9,778 nucleotides of DNA, from contig JABFSB010000267.1 of the NCBI GenBank assembly GCA_013140875.1, positions 1 to 9,778 on the forward strand, written 5' to 3'. The DNA is from Acidobacteriota bacterium. Its GTDB lineage: Bacteria; Acidobacteriota; Blastocatellia; Pyrinomonadales; Pyrinomonadaceae. Shown piece after piece: positions 1-7,149 of this stretch (positions are counted from its first letter, which is position 1; the number at the start of each line of letters is the position of its first letter). Below the pieces are notes generated by a model. The model made no database searches. It was not told the origin of the DNA and worked only from the letters and a program-made list of their open reading frames with translations. Made by a program: the position numbers and the translations under genes.

Positions 1-17
1 GTAGGTGTCGGCGTCGG
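1..17 (-). repeat. Edge of a Thr-Pro linker repeat tract
   Basis: The first bases have the same gtcggcgtcgg-type composition as the linker tracts in the neighbouring M12B protease gene and encode PTPTP on the minus strand. The tract continues beyond the left edge, so its length cannot be seen. Confidence 0.55.
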
Positions 18-3000
18 GCCGCCAGAGCACGTTCCGGTGCCAGGCGAGCAAACCCCCGCCGGGCGAGCACCACTCAACTGCAGACCGGGAGTAAGAGTCG
101 GCGTATTGAACGAGAATTGGGTAAACTGCGTTCCCGTATCCATTCGCTGAACACCCGATGTCGCACTCGAACCATTCAGGTTTGCACCCGTACCGGTCAA
201 GGCATATATATAACGAATAGCGTCCGAGCCTTCGGTTAACACCACGGCGAACTGCACCGACGGTGCGGTCGTTGCGGTACCAGTACCGAACGGGTTGGTG
301 CGCCATTCGATAAAGAACTGCCTATTCGGGGCACTTCCGGTAGTGTTCGTGAAAATTCCTCCGTTAAGTACGTTAGTAGCCGAGGAGTTCAAATCATCCC
401 AGTAAGGAAGCAAGGCAGGATTCGCACCGAATGTGGACGGAAGCGCCGCATTTGTAAACGCTGTGCCCGCGGCCGTATTTACGGCCAAAACGCCGTTCGT
501 GCTGGCACTCAGCGACGTGACCGGAACGCCATATACCGTCGATGCAAAGGACGCTGGAAGCGGGATCGCGACGGCGACATCATCGCCTTGGCTGCCGCCG
601 ACAAGCGTTCCGCCGGCCGGAATGGTTCCGGCTGCGGACGTGAAGTTGTAATTCAATCCCGCCTGGCCAACCGGCAGCGTATAGTTCGCGACCTGCGGTG
701 AACCGCCGCCGCTGCCCGTGAACGTGATCGTCAGAGTAAAGTTGACGTTTGAGAAACAAGCGACCGTATTGTCGAGCGACACCTGATAAGCGGTCGTGTT
801 GGTCGCGGTACCGCCCGCCGGAATGTTCGGATATACCGAATTCGCCTGAGTAACGGTAACGCCCGGCGTGGTCGTGGAAAGGACGGCGCTCACGGCGGTG
901 GCGGCCGCATTGCCGTTGTTGATGAGCGGAATATTGACCGAATTACATTCATTCGGCTCCAGCAGGCCGTTGCCGGTGGTTATGACCGGAGTGCCTCCCG
1001 ATAGAGTTGCGCTATCGAATGCTTCGGTTACGGCTGCCGGGCTGACGCTTTGGATGCTTGCGCTGAAGCCCATTCCGCGTCGGCGGAAACCCTCGCGAAC
1101 GTCCGCGACGGCATCGGCGGCTCCGGTCGGGAGCGCAGCGGCCGCCGCGATGATCGCGTCGCGTTCCGAAAGAAACGTCGGGCTAGCTTGCGGTCCAAGC
1201 CTCATACCGTCGGTGACGACCTGCAAAACTCGCTGTGTTCCGGCGGTAAAGCCCGAACGGGCGACCATCAGGGAACGTACTTCCCAAAGTGCGCTGCTCC
1301 AGATTTCACCAGCGTTGTGCACTTGGTCGCACTGACTTACGCCGATGGGGCCTCGCGGAAATGCGGAAATCGTGCCGATCGCTGTCGGCGTACCGATCTC
1401 GGTGTTGCAGTTCGAATTCAGGTGCCTAAAACTCAGCGGGTTATGCGGCCTGCCGTTCGGGCCCGTAAAGGCGATAACTGCTTTCGGGAAGCGGCGGATA
1501 CCGTAGTAGTAGTTCGCGTTAAAACCCGCCGTAATGAGGAATGTTGCGTAACCGCCGGTCGTATAGACGCCGTTTATGGGGTCAGTCGGCTCTGCAAGCA
1601 TCGTATGGCCGTAGAAATCTCCCCAGCCTTCGCCCATTCCACCGGACATATTGGATACCAAACCGCTGCCGTTGCCGACAAGTCGGTTCGAAGTGCCGTG
1701 CGTTACCTCGTGAATGACGATATCGGCGTCGGCCGTTCCATCGTAGTCGGGGGTAGGGCCGGTCCAAACGAACATCTGCATACGTCCGCGTCCGCCGTCG
1801 GCCGGGGTCGAGAAGTTCGCATTATCGGTGCCCGAGGAGTCCTGGCCTTCCGACCTGACGCGGTCGAGTTCGGCACCGCCGCGCCCGAAGTTCGATTGCT
1901 GGAAGTTACGGGCCTGCTCGGTAAATCCTAATTGGTAAAGTACGTCGTGGTAACGGTTCATGATGTAGAACATCTGAATGACCGCGCCTCGGCGTGACTG
2001 TGGGTCGTTCGGGGCGGGTGCTCCGGCTCCCGGCGGCGGATTCCAGGTCGAGCTGAATACTCGACATCCGACACCCGGGCAGGCGCCATCGCCCGGAAAC
2101 GGTGCATCCACGCCATCGGGTGCGACTACGTCGACGCCGGCCTCGTTTGCGTTGCCGTCCGTAACATTCGTGTTATCCGTTATCCAACCGTTATTGTTGA
2201 ACGAGAGAGCTCCTTCGTTGCCGATGAGGCTTCGGTTCGCCCTGGGTATAACCGCTCCCTGCGTACCAGTCGCCGGGTTGACCGGGCCCGGCGTTAGCGG
2301 AGCAACGCTTTCAGCCACGTCGATATAGGCAAGGGAGTTTCCGTAAATGTTGTAGGTTGCCGACTGGGTCTGATCATTCGTAATGTTCTTGCGCCACAGC
2401 ATCGTGCCGTTGCGGGCATCGACGATCACATAGTACGCATTGATCGGCTCCCAGATAAGAACGCGCCACGCGGGAACCGCAATTCCGGGTTCGGTCGGGA
2501 AGTACATCTTTTCCGCGGTCGTGGCCGAATCGCCGGTACCGAAGACAATCTTGCTGCCCTTCGACTCAGCGGCGTTTTTTGCGAGTTCGGCGGATTTGAA
2601 CTCATGATTGATATAGCCCGCCGCGGAAGTTACAGCATCCAGCGGGTCGCCAAAATCTCTCGACACCATCGCGTAATCCAGGCCGGGAGCAAGGTTGTTG
2701 ATCACGCGAATGATCTGTCCGTCCGGCGTGAAACCTGCCTGAACTTCGCCGCGAAAGACGGGAATGCCATTGATCTCCTGCTCGAGGCGGGCAAACGACA
2801 TATTTCCGCTCGGATTCGTGTAATCGGCCGTCACCTTAAGCGTGGTCGCCTGGGTGTCGCTGACGCCGATCAGCCGGTTGTTTTCTTTAATAAAGTTTCG
2901 CAGGATCTCCGAACGGGTTAGGCCTGACGGTTCCGAAAGAAACTCCATCTTGTCCTGCCAGACATCGGGTGTAATGACCTCGGGCGTTCGAATGTCGGTG

Positions 3001-3371
3001 TTGTATTCGACCTTTGCGTACGGGATTCGCGATTTCAGATCGCTCTCGCCGCGGGCGAAATCGTCCCGGATATCCGCCACCTTGGACGCGTCTTTATGCT
3101 GCGCGGTCCGGGCCGCGGCGAAATAGTCCATGACCTCGGCCTTTTTTTCACTGCCTGATTCGCGAATATCAAAATTCGGGAATTCGGGCTCGGGATTGGC
3201 GGGCGTCTGGGTTTCGCTCTTTTGCCCTGAAACTTTTATTCCCAAGTTGAAGGGGAGCAGAGTCACCGCGGTGATCGCGCCCAATACAAAAAGGCACAAA
3301 AGCAAGGCTTTATTAGCCGAGACTTTTGTGCGGAAACGTTGAAGAAACGAGATCACATACCCGTTTGACAT
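1..3371 (-). CDS. Secreted fungalysin-type (M36) zinc metallopeptidase, 3' end outside window
   Basis: Reading the minus strand from ATG 3371 gives 1123 residues with no stop before the window edge, so the C-terminus is missing. A hydrophobic stretch at about residues 22-41 is a signal peptide or anchor. Residues about 150-240 look like the FTP propeptide of fungalysin/thermolysin enzymes (RLEQEINGIPVFRGEVQAGF from R195). The M36 catalytic domain spans about 400-770: HEVTHG at H554/E555/H558 supplies two zinc ligands and the catalytic Glu, and GGMGEGWGDF supplies the third ligand, E581. VHNAGEIWSSALWEV is another M36-like block. After it come a beta-rich domain (about 800-885, with C809 and C872 as a possible disulfide) and a nidogen-like beta-sandwich (about 890-1105, low certainty). 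The last visible residues are the start of a Thr-Pro linker, so at least one more domain probably follows. The enzyme is expected to be an exported, self-activating endopeptidase. The family call is firm; the C-terminal domain names are guesses. Confidence 0.93.
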   Translation of the reverse strand, partial: MSNGYVISFLQRFRTKVSANKALLLCLFVLGAITAVTLLPFNLGIKVSGQKSETQTPANPEPEFPNFDIRESGSEKKAEVMDYFAAARTAQHKDASKVADIRDDFARGESDLKSRIPYAKVEYNTDIRTPEVITPDVWQDKMEFLSEPSGLTRSEILRNFIKENNRLIGVSDTQATTLKVTADYTNPSGNMSFARLEQEINGIPVFRGEVQAGFTPDGQIIRVINNLAPGLDYAMVSRDFGDPLDAVTSAAGYINHEFKSAELAKNAAESKGSKIVFGTGDSATTAEKMYFPTEPGIAVPAWRVLIWEPINAYYVIVDARNGTMLWRKNITNDQTQSATYNIYGNSLAYIDVAESVAPLTPGPVNPATGTQGAVIPRANRSLIGNEGALSFNNNGWITDNTNVTDGNANEAGVDVVAPDGVDAPFPGDGACPGVGCRVFSSTWNPPPGAGAPAPNDPQSRRGAVIQMFYIMNRYHDVLYQLGFTEQARNFQQSNFGRGGAELDRVRSEGQDSSGTDNANFSTPADGGRGRMQMFVWTGPTPDYDGTADADIVIHEVTHGTSNRLVGNGSGLVSNMSGGMGEGWGDFYGHTMLAEPTDPINGVYTTGGYATFLITAGFNANYYYGIRRFPKAVIAFTGPNGRPHNPLSFRHLNSNCNTEIGTPTAIGTISAFPRGPIGVSQCDQVHNAGEIWSSALWEVRSLMVARSGFTAGTQRVLQVVTDGMRLGPQASPTFLSERDAIIAAAAALPTGAADAVADVREGFRRRGMGFSASIQSVSPAAVTEAFDSATLSGGTPVITTGNGLLEPNECNSVNIPLINNGNAAATAVSAVLSTTTPGVTVTQANSVYPNIPAGGTATNTTAYQVSLDNTVACFSNVNFTLTITFTGSGGGSPQVANYTLPVGQAGLNYNFTSAAGTIPAGGTLVGGSQGDDVAVAIPLPASFASTVYGVPVTSLSASTNGVLAVNTAAGTAFTNAALPSTFGANPALLPYWDDLNSSATNVLNGGIFTNTTGSAPNRQFFIEWRTNPFGTGTATTAPSVQFAVVLTEGSDAIRYIYALTGTGANLNGSSATSGVQRMDTGTQFTQFSFNTPTLTPGLQLSGARPAGVCSPGTGTCSGGPTPTP

Positions 3372-3378
3372 TGGCATT

Positions 3379-3384
3379 CCTCCT
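3379..3384 (-). promoter_or_regulatory. Ribosome binding site that fixes the M36 start
   Basis: The minus strand reads AGGAGG here. Two in-frame ATGs follow, at 3377 and 3371. The first is only 1 nt from the AGGAGG and the second is 7 nt away, the normal spacing, so 3371 is the chosen start. Confidence 0.85.
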
Positions 3385-3500
3385 AAAAGCTAGCGCTTCC
3401 CAATCAGCCCAAACTGCGAACTACATCAAAAGCGAGCGTCTAAATTATTGAATTTTTTCGATAGCAACCCTGAAACTTTAGCTCAGCGCCGACAAAGTTG

Positions 3501-3518
3501 TTTGTATTCTGTCCTACA
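3501..3518. promoter_or_regulatory. TGTA-N8-TACA inverted repeat, possible operator
   Basis: TTTGTATTC followed by four bases and CTACA forms a TGTA-N8-TACA palindrome (arms 3503-3506 and 3515-3518), 132-147 nt upstream of the M36 start. An element identical at 14 of 18 positions lies at 7031-7048 upstream of the M28 peptidase gene. Arm and spacer lengths fit a dimeric helix-turn-helix regulator. The regulator is unknown and the short arms could arise by chance. Confidence 0.35.
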
Positions 3519-3537
3519 TTAGGGGTGAACTTTAGTA

Positions 3538-3580
3538 ACTTCCGGTTGCCGCGTATTATGCGTTGGATTTACCCGGAAGT
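3538..3580. repeat. 8-bp inverted repeat around the candidate M36 promoter
   Basis: ACTTCCGG at 3538-3545 is the exact reverse complement of CCGGAAGT at 3573-3580, with 27 nt between. The candidate -10 element of the M36 promoter lies between the arms and the -35 overlaps the right arm, so the repeat could be an operator pair or a leader hairpin. A separate palindrome, GTCCA-N6-TGGAC, lies just outside at 3589-3604. Confidence 0.4.
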
Positions 3581-3583
3581 AAA
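3555..3583 (-). promoter_or_regulatory. Candidate sigma-70 promoter for the M36 protease gene
   Basis: The minus strand carries TTTACT (3583-3578), 17 nt, then CATAAT (3560-3555), matching 4/6 and 5/6 of the sigma-70 consensus with ideal spacing. Transcription would start near 3548, giving a leader of about 175 nt. It is the best match I found in this gap, but not unique enough to be certain. Confidence 0.35.
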
Positions 3584-3634
3584 GCGGCGTCCAAAAATAT
3601 GGACTTATAGGCCGAAAGCATAAGCCTTAAACAA

Positions 3635-3672
3635 AAATCGACCGGGCCATCATTTCGACGCCCGGTCGGTTT
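3635..3672 (-). terminator. Intrinsic terminator of the M12B protease gene
   Basis: CGACCGGGC (3639-3647) and GCCCGGTCG (3660-3668) form a perfect 9-bp GC-rich stem with a 12-nt loop, extended outward by a G-U pair and three A-U pairs. In the minus direction it is followed by a run of five T and then GTTT. It lies about 45 nt after the M12B stop codon, as expected. A shorter TTT on the other side gives little support for plus-strand termination, and no plus-strand gene ends here. Confidence 0.85.
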
Positions 3673-3714
3673 GTGTCATGCCGAAATTGTCTAAGGGACT
3701 AGTTTCGGGCTATT

Positions 3715-6700
3715 TCATTTGGCTCTGAAGTGTCCAAGCCGTAGAGACACCAGGCTCAGCAGGCCGTCGACCGGCGTCAGCCGTGGCGTCCAGATGGACA
3801 CGTTCGGCATTTTAAGTCCCGACGAGCTTTCCTCTCGCCCGGCCGAGCACCTTGCCCGGATGTCGACCGCGGCTCGTCTTGCCGATGCACGGAGGGTGAA
3901 GTCGACCGGTTGTCCCGGACTTGGCACGGTGAATGTTGCCGTGACCGGAGCGACCGTGCCCGGCGTGAATGCCGGCACGTTAACGCTGGCGTTGGTCGAG
4001 TTGGTCGCACCAAGGCCATACAATCCGACACTCGAATCGTTCATATCGACCGTGACCGATCCCGGTCCGGCGGTGATCGACTGGAAGGCCGGCAGACTGC
4101 CCGGGAACACCTCCGTTACGGTAAGCACCGGTGTACACGCTCCCGGTCCCGGCGTTGGGGTCGGGCTCGGCGTCGGGGTCGGCGTCGGCGTCGGCGTCGG
4201 GCCGCCACCACCGGCACACTGTGCACGGATCAGGATCGCGTTCTGCCGTGACGATGCACGCAGCGTGAAGTCAACGGCCTGTCCCGGACTCGGGATAGTG
4301 AACGTTGCCGTCACCGGATTGAATGTTCCCGGTGTAAAGCCCGGAACCGTTACATTTGCATTCGTTGCACTAATTACCGAATAACCCTGCAAACCGATGC
4401 CTGTGTTTCCTACATCGACCGTCACGGAATTCTGTCCGGCCGAGATCGAATCGAAGGCCGCCAAACTGCCCGGGAAAACCTCGGTTACCGTAAGCGAAGG
4501 CGTGCAAACGCCGGGATTTGGTGTAGGCGTTGCGGTCGGCGTAGGTGTAGGCGTCGCGGTCGGCGTCGGAGTTGCAGTCGGTGTCGGCGTTGCCGTCGGT
4601 GTGGGTGTAGCCGTCGGTGTCGGTGTAGCCGTCGGTGTCGGCGTCACGGTTGGCGTCGGCGTTGGCGTCGGAGTTGGTGTCGGAGTCGGAGTTGGCGTCG
4701 GGCCGCCCCCGGCCGTTATCGTAAAGTTTGCATCCGAAATATCGAAGAAGATATTTCCGACAGCCTCGACCTTGATTCGTGCGGTTGTGGTCGGAGTGTT
4801 CGGGATGGTCAAGGCCTCCGTACCATCGTTCGCGGTGCTTGCGGCAAGTACCGTTGGAAAAGTATTACCGCCGTCGGTCGAAAGCGAGATCTTTACGTTC
4901 GCCGTACCCACAGGAGCGGCCGTCGTGTTTGCCACGTTCCACGTAATGGTCTGTGATGTATTTCCGGTCCAGCTGACGTTTGTGTTCGGCGCGGTCACCT
5001 GGAACGGTCCGGACGTGCTGGTCACCGTGACCGTGGTATCCGTGAACTGCGTCTGCCCGATAGTCGATCCGGGAACGTAAGGACGGTTGTCGCGAACGGT
5101 TAACCGGAAATTCAGCGTTCTTGAAACCGAGCTTAGCGCTTCGACATTCGCGGCGGCGTCTCCACCCGGAAGGGTCGGGGTCACAAACAAACCGGCCAGG
5201 ACCGTCGATAATCGCGGGAACGTTCTGGTCGGCGAGGTGGTAGAACCGAAAGACAGCCAGTTAGGACCGGTTGTTTTTGTCGGGGATGCAACGCTGAAGG
5301 CATTCGAGAAAGTCGCTGGAACATCGTTCTGTTCCCAGTTATACGTTATGGGGTCGCCCTGCGGATCAGTCGCCGAACCTGTCAGAGCAAATGGAGTAGT
5401 AATCGGAATCGTGAAATTGGGCACCGGTGAAACGACCGGCGGAGTATTCGCCGTCATCGTTATAATGCCCGTTGCGGGACATCCTCTGGTTGGAAGATTT
5501 GCCTGTATCTGGCCAATCGATGCCTCATGGAATATATCGATCGAATGCGGAGCGACGTCGACGGATGTTATGCCGGCATAACCCATGATCGTGATGCCGG
5601 AACCCACTTCTTTCTGAGCTCCGGTACCTTCGTTCCCGAACGTCCAGGTGTGATTTGCACCCAACTGGTGGCCGACCTCATGAACGACGTAATCGATATC
5701 GAAATTGTCGCCCTGAGGAATTGCATCGGCCGGCGACGTAATACCGCGGCCCTTGGCGTCATCGGTACTGCAGACGCAGCCGATACAGCCGGCGTTACCG
5801 CCGCCGCCCGAGGCTCCGAACATGTGGCCGATATCGTAATTCGCCGCTCCTACGTTTGCGGCCAAAACGGCCTGTAATTCGTTATTCCAGTTACCCAGGG
5901 TCGAATATGGATCGGTCGCCGGATTGTAGTAGATAATGTTCGTGTTATTTACGAGGTTTAGGTGAACACCCAAGTCCTTCTCATAAACACCGTTCGATCT
6001 CGCGAGCGTAGCGTTGATGGCAGCGAGGACCAAATTGACTTGGGCCGAGCTGGTAGCGCCGAAGAAGTTCGAATATTCCGCATTCACCGACTGGGCCAAA
6101 CGCAAAACTCTTATCGTGCCTTCGCTGCTTTGCGGTGAGTCGATGTCGAAAAGCTGTGATTTCCAGTCGGAAAAGAGAGTCTGCTCTTCGGTCGTACAGG
6201 CCCACGGCAGTTCGCCGGATTTACGCTCGGACCGGTACACCGCATAAGTATTGTGGTCGGCCGAATAAGCCTCGATAAACTCCGTCTCACCGGCAGGCGA
6301 GAAATACTCGCCGGCATTTCTGAAAACGGTTCCAGAAACGCCTTGCGGTGAAAAACTGAGTTTCAAGGTCGCGTACTGATCTGTGATGCCCCGTCCGGAA
6401 AACGAGCGGATCTCCGGGAATCTGGCCTGTAGGTCGGCATCGAAATTGGACGCCTCAAAAACCTCGAACAACTCGATGTCGCCGTCCGCGTTAGGCACTC
6501 CGATAACTGTGGAACGCTTGTTCGCATCACCCGCTACAACCGAAAACAACTCATCGCGAAGCGGCGCGGCGTTGAGATAGAACAGTTTGTATTCCGTGGG
6601 GAAAGACTGTCGCTTGACTGATTTGTCTTTCTTGATGCTTTCGGGCCTTTCAAAATTTGGGGTCCAAACGTTTTGTTGGGCTGAAGCGGTTACCACGAAA

Positions 6701-6780
6701 AGCAAAAGAATGGCGCCGATCGAACTTAAAGATGCGATTCGGTCGAAAAACGTGCAGAACGGCATTAGTCTCTTAGACAT
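3715..6780 (-). CDS. Secreted reprolysin-like (M12B-type) metallopeptidase with duplicated C-terminal domain
   Basis: This 1021-residue protein starts at ATG 6780, preceded by GGAGG (6794-6790) at 9 nt. It has a signal peptide with likely cleavage after ASA (residue 34). Residues 35-220 are a prodomain; the lone PWAC Cys195 near its end could act as a cysteine switch (inference). The catalytic domain (about 221-435) has HEVGHQLGANH, the metzincin zinc motif with H367, E368, H371 and H377, and a Met-turn TIMGYAG with M399. Cys332, Cys335 and Cys337 (GCIGCVC) sit just before the active site. Next come a PKD/cadherin-like region (about 440-570), a beta-sandwich (about 585-690), a 64-residue Thr-Pro linker (694-757), a 97-residue domain (759-855), a second linker (861-880) and a second copy of that domain (882-978). 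No LPXTG or PEP-CTERM signal is seen at the C-terminus, so release to the medium or an unknown anchor is likely. A near-consensus promoter lies upstream and a strong terminator downstream, so it appears monocistronic. The role is probably extracellular protein degradation; the substrate is unknown. Confidence 0.93.
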   Translation of the reverse strand: MSKRLMPFCTFFDRIASLSSIGAILLLFVVTASAQQNVWTPNFERPESIKKDKSVKRQSFPTEYKLFYLNAAPLRDELFSVVAGDANKRSTVIGVPNADGDIELFEVFEASNFDADLQARFPEIRSFSGRGITDQYATLKLSFSPQGVSGTVFRNAGEYFSPAGETEFIEAYSADHNTYAVYRSERKSGELPWACTTEEQTLFSDWKSQLFDIDSPQSSEGTIRVLRLAQSVNAEYSNFFGATSSAQVNLVLAAINATLARSNGVYEKDLGVHLNLVNNTNIIYYNPATDPYSTLGNWNNELQAVLAANVGAANYDIGHMFGASGGGGNAGCIGCVCSTDDAKGRGITSPADAIPQGDNFDIDYVVHEVGHQLGANHTWTFGNEGTGAQKEVGSGITIMGYAGITSVDVAPHSIDIFHEASIGQIQANLPTRGCPATGIITMTANTPPVVSPVPNFTIPITTPFALTGSATDPQGDPITYNWEQNDVPATFSNAFSVASPTKTTGPNWLSFGSTTSPTRTFPRLSTVLAGLFVTPTLPGGDAAANVEALSSVSRTLNFRLTVRDNRPYVPGSTIGQTQFTDTTVTVTSTSGPFQVTAPNTNVSWTGNTSQTITWNVANTTAAPVGTANVKISLSTDGGNTFPTVLAASTANDGTEALTIPNTPTTTARIKVEAVGNIFFDISDANFTITAGGGPTPTPTPTPTPTPTPTPTVTPTPTATPTPTATPTPTATPTPTATPTPTATPTPTPTATPTPNPGVCTPSLTVTEVFPGSLAAFDSISAGQNSVTVDVGNTGIGLQGYSVISATNANVTVPGFTPGTFNPVTATFTIPSPGQAVDFTLRASSRQNAILIRAQCAGGGGPTPTPTPTPTPSPTPTPGPGACTPVLTVTEVFPGSLPAFQSITAGPGSVTVDMNDSSVGLYGLGATNSTNASVNVPAFTPGTVAPVTATFTVPSPGQPVDFTLRASARRAAVDIRARCSAGREESSSGLKMPNVSIWTPRLTPVDGLLSLVSLRLGHFRAK
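3847..4137 (-). repeat. Second copy of duplicated 97-residue domain
   Basis: Residues 882-978 of the M12B protease run from Cys to Cys (CTPVLTVTEVFPGS to DIRARC). By direct alignment they are identical at 65 of 97 positions to residues 759-855, without gaps. The Cys at each end suggests a disulfide closing each domain. Conservation is highest at both ends and lowest in the middle (about residues 33-47 of the unit). Confidence 0.85.
4146..4200 (-). repeat. Thr-Pro linker tract, short copy
   Basis: A run of gtcggcgtcgg-type units encodes about 20 residues of alternating Thr and Pro (861-880) joining the two copies of the 97-residue domain. It is probably an extended, protease-resistant spacer. 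Confidence 0.8.
4216..4506 (-). repeat. First copy of duplicated 97-residue domain
   Basis: Residues 759-855 of the M12B protease start CTPSLTVTEVFPGS and end IRAQC. Together with the second copy this is an intragenic tandem duplication in which each domain copy is preceded by a Thr-Pro linker. I do not recognise the family; it is beta-rich by pattern, with alternating hydrophobics, and could bind the cell surface or a polymer. Confidence 0.85.
4519..4700 (-). repeat. Thr-Pro linker tract with 18-nt period
   Basis: About 180 bases of degenerate ggtgtcggcgtc-type repeat encode a 64-residue linker (694-757). Its central part is built of ATPTPT units, giving an 18-nt period. Third codon positions vary, so the amino acid pattern seems selected even though slippage is likely. 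Confidence 0.88.
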
Positions 6781-6889
6781 CGATAAAATCCTCCGAGGTT
6801 TCTGTTAATAGTAAAACCCGCTCCCTGTGGAAATGAAGAGGTGGTAATACGCGGCCCTAAATTGAAAACGAATTTAAGCTGATCGCACG

Positions 6890-6919
6890 ATTATAGTTAC
6901 AAACGACATCAAGGGTCAA
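6890..6919 (-). promoter_or_regulatory. Sigma-70 promoter of the M12B protease gene
   Basis: On the minus strand TTGACC (6919-6914) is followed after 18 nt by TATAAT (6895-6890), matching 5/6 and 6/6 of the sigma-70 consensus. Transcription would start near 6883, leaving a leader of about 100 nt before ATG 6780. This is the clearest promoter in the window. Confidence 0.75.
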
Positions 6920-7030
6920 CCGAATCCGGCTTCGGCTTAAATCCCGCCTGTTTCCGGCTTACGACGTAGTGAAACCCGTGCTGCGATCTCTGCGACTTTC
7001 GCCTAGTTAAACACAAATCCATCCCGTTTT

Positions 7031-7050
7031 TTTGTATTCCACACTACAAA
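7031..7050. promoter_or_regulatory. TTTGTA-N8-TACAAA palindrome, possible operator
   Basis: Six-base arms TTTGTA (7031-7036) and TACAAA (7045-7050) are perfect reverse complements with 8 nt between. The site lies about 100 nt upstream of the M28 start and about 110 nt upstream of the M12B promoter, so a bound regulator could act on either gene. It matches the 3501-3518 element, including the TTTGTATTC half. Confidence 0.45.
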
Positions 7051-7077
7051 GCAAATCGATTTGGACAAAACAGCACG

Positions 7078-7107
7078 TTTGCGCAAAACGGCGATTCGCA
7101 CTACATT
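7078..7107 (+). promoter_or_regulatory. Weak candidate promoter for the M28 peptidase gene
   Basis: TTTGCG (7078-7083), 18 nt, then TACATT (7102-7107) match 3/6 and 4/6 of the sigma-70 consensus. A start near 7114 would leave a short leader before ATG 7150. The -35 overlaps a perfect TTTGCGCAAA palindrome (7078-7087). Another sigma factor or an activator may be needed. Confidence 0.2.
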
Positions 7108-7149
7108 TTGCTAATCGACAATTCCGGCAACCTGGAGATTTTCTTGAAT

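Larger units (their letters stand above)
3372..3714. other. Intergenic region between the M36 and M12B protease genes
   Basis: This 343-base stretch has no convincing reading frame. From the right it holds the terminator of the M12B gene (about 3635-3672), a palindrome GTCCA-N6-TGGAC (3589-3604), an 8-bp inverted repeat (3538-3545 with 3573-3580) enclosing a candidate promoter, a TGTA-N8-TACA element (3503-3518), and the M36 ribosome binding site. The long leader and multiple symmetric elements suggest the M36 gene is transcribed on its own rather than by read-through from the M12B gene. Confidence 0.7.
6781..7149. other. Divergent intergenic region between the M12B and M28 peptidase genes
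   Basis: These 369 bases separate two genes transcribed away from each other. They hold the M12B gene's leader of about 100 nt, its promoter (6890-6919), an AT-rich tract ending in seven T, a 20-bp palindrome (7031-7050), a TTTGCGCAAA palindrome (7078-7087) and a weak candidate promoter for the M28 gene. I see no small gene or RNA structure in it. Confidence 0.7.

Noticed and set aside
1050..1931. Long plus-strand open frame (293 codons)
   Set aside because: It lies opposite the M36 catalytic domain, whose minus-strand reading carries HEVTHG and GMGEGWGDF. The plus-strand product is Arg/Val/Ala-rich with no recognisable motif and no ribosome binding site.
4519..4700. CRISPR-like or minisatellite array
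   Set aside because: Units are short, degenerate and contiguous with no unique spacers, and the tract is in frame within a secreted protease as a Thr-Pro linker.
4397..5080. Plus-strand frame encoding a long Val-Gly repeat
   Set aside because: It is the antisense of the Thr-Pro linker (ACx CCx read backwards gives Gly-Val) inside the M12B protease gene. The elastin-like look is an artefact of the repeat.
7108..7149. Longer M28 protein from TTG at 7108
   Set aside because: The added residues would precede a good signal peptide, there is no Shine-Dalgarno at that TTG, and it lies close to or before the likely transcription start.
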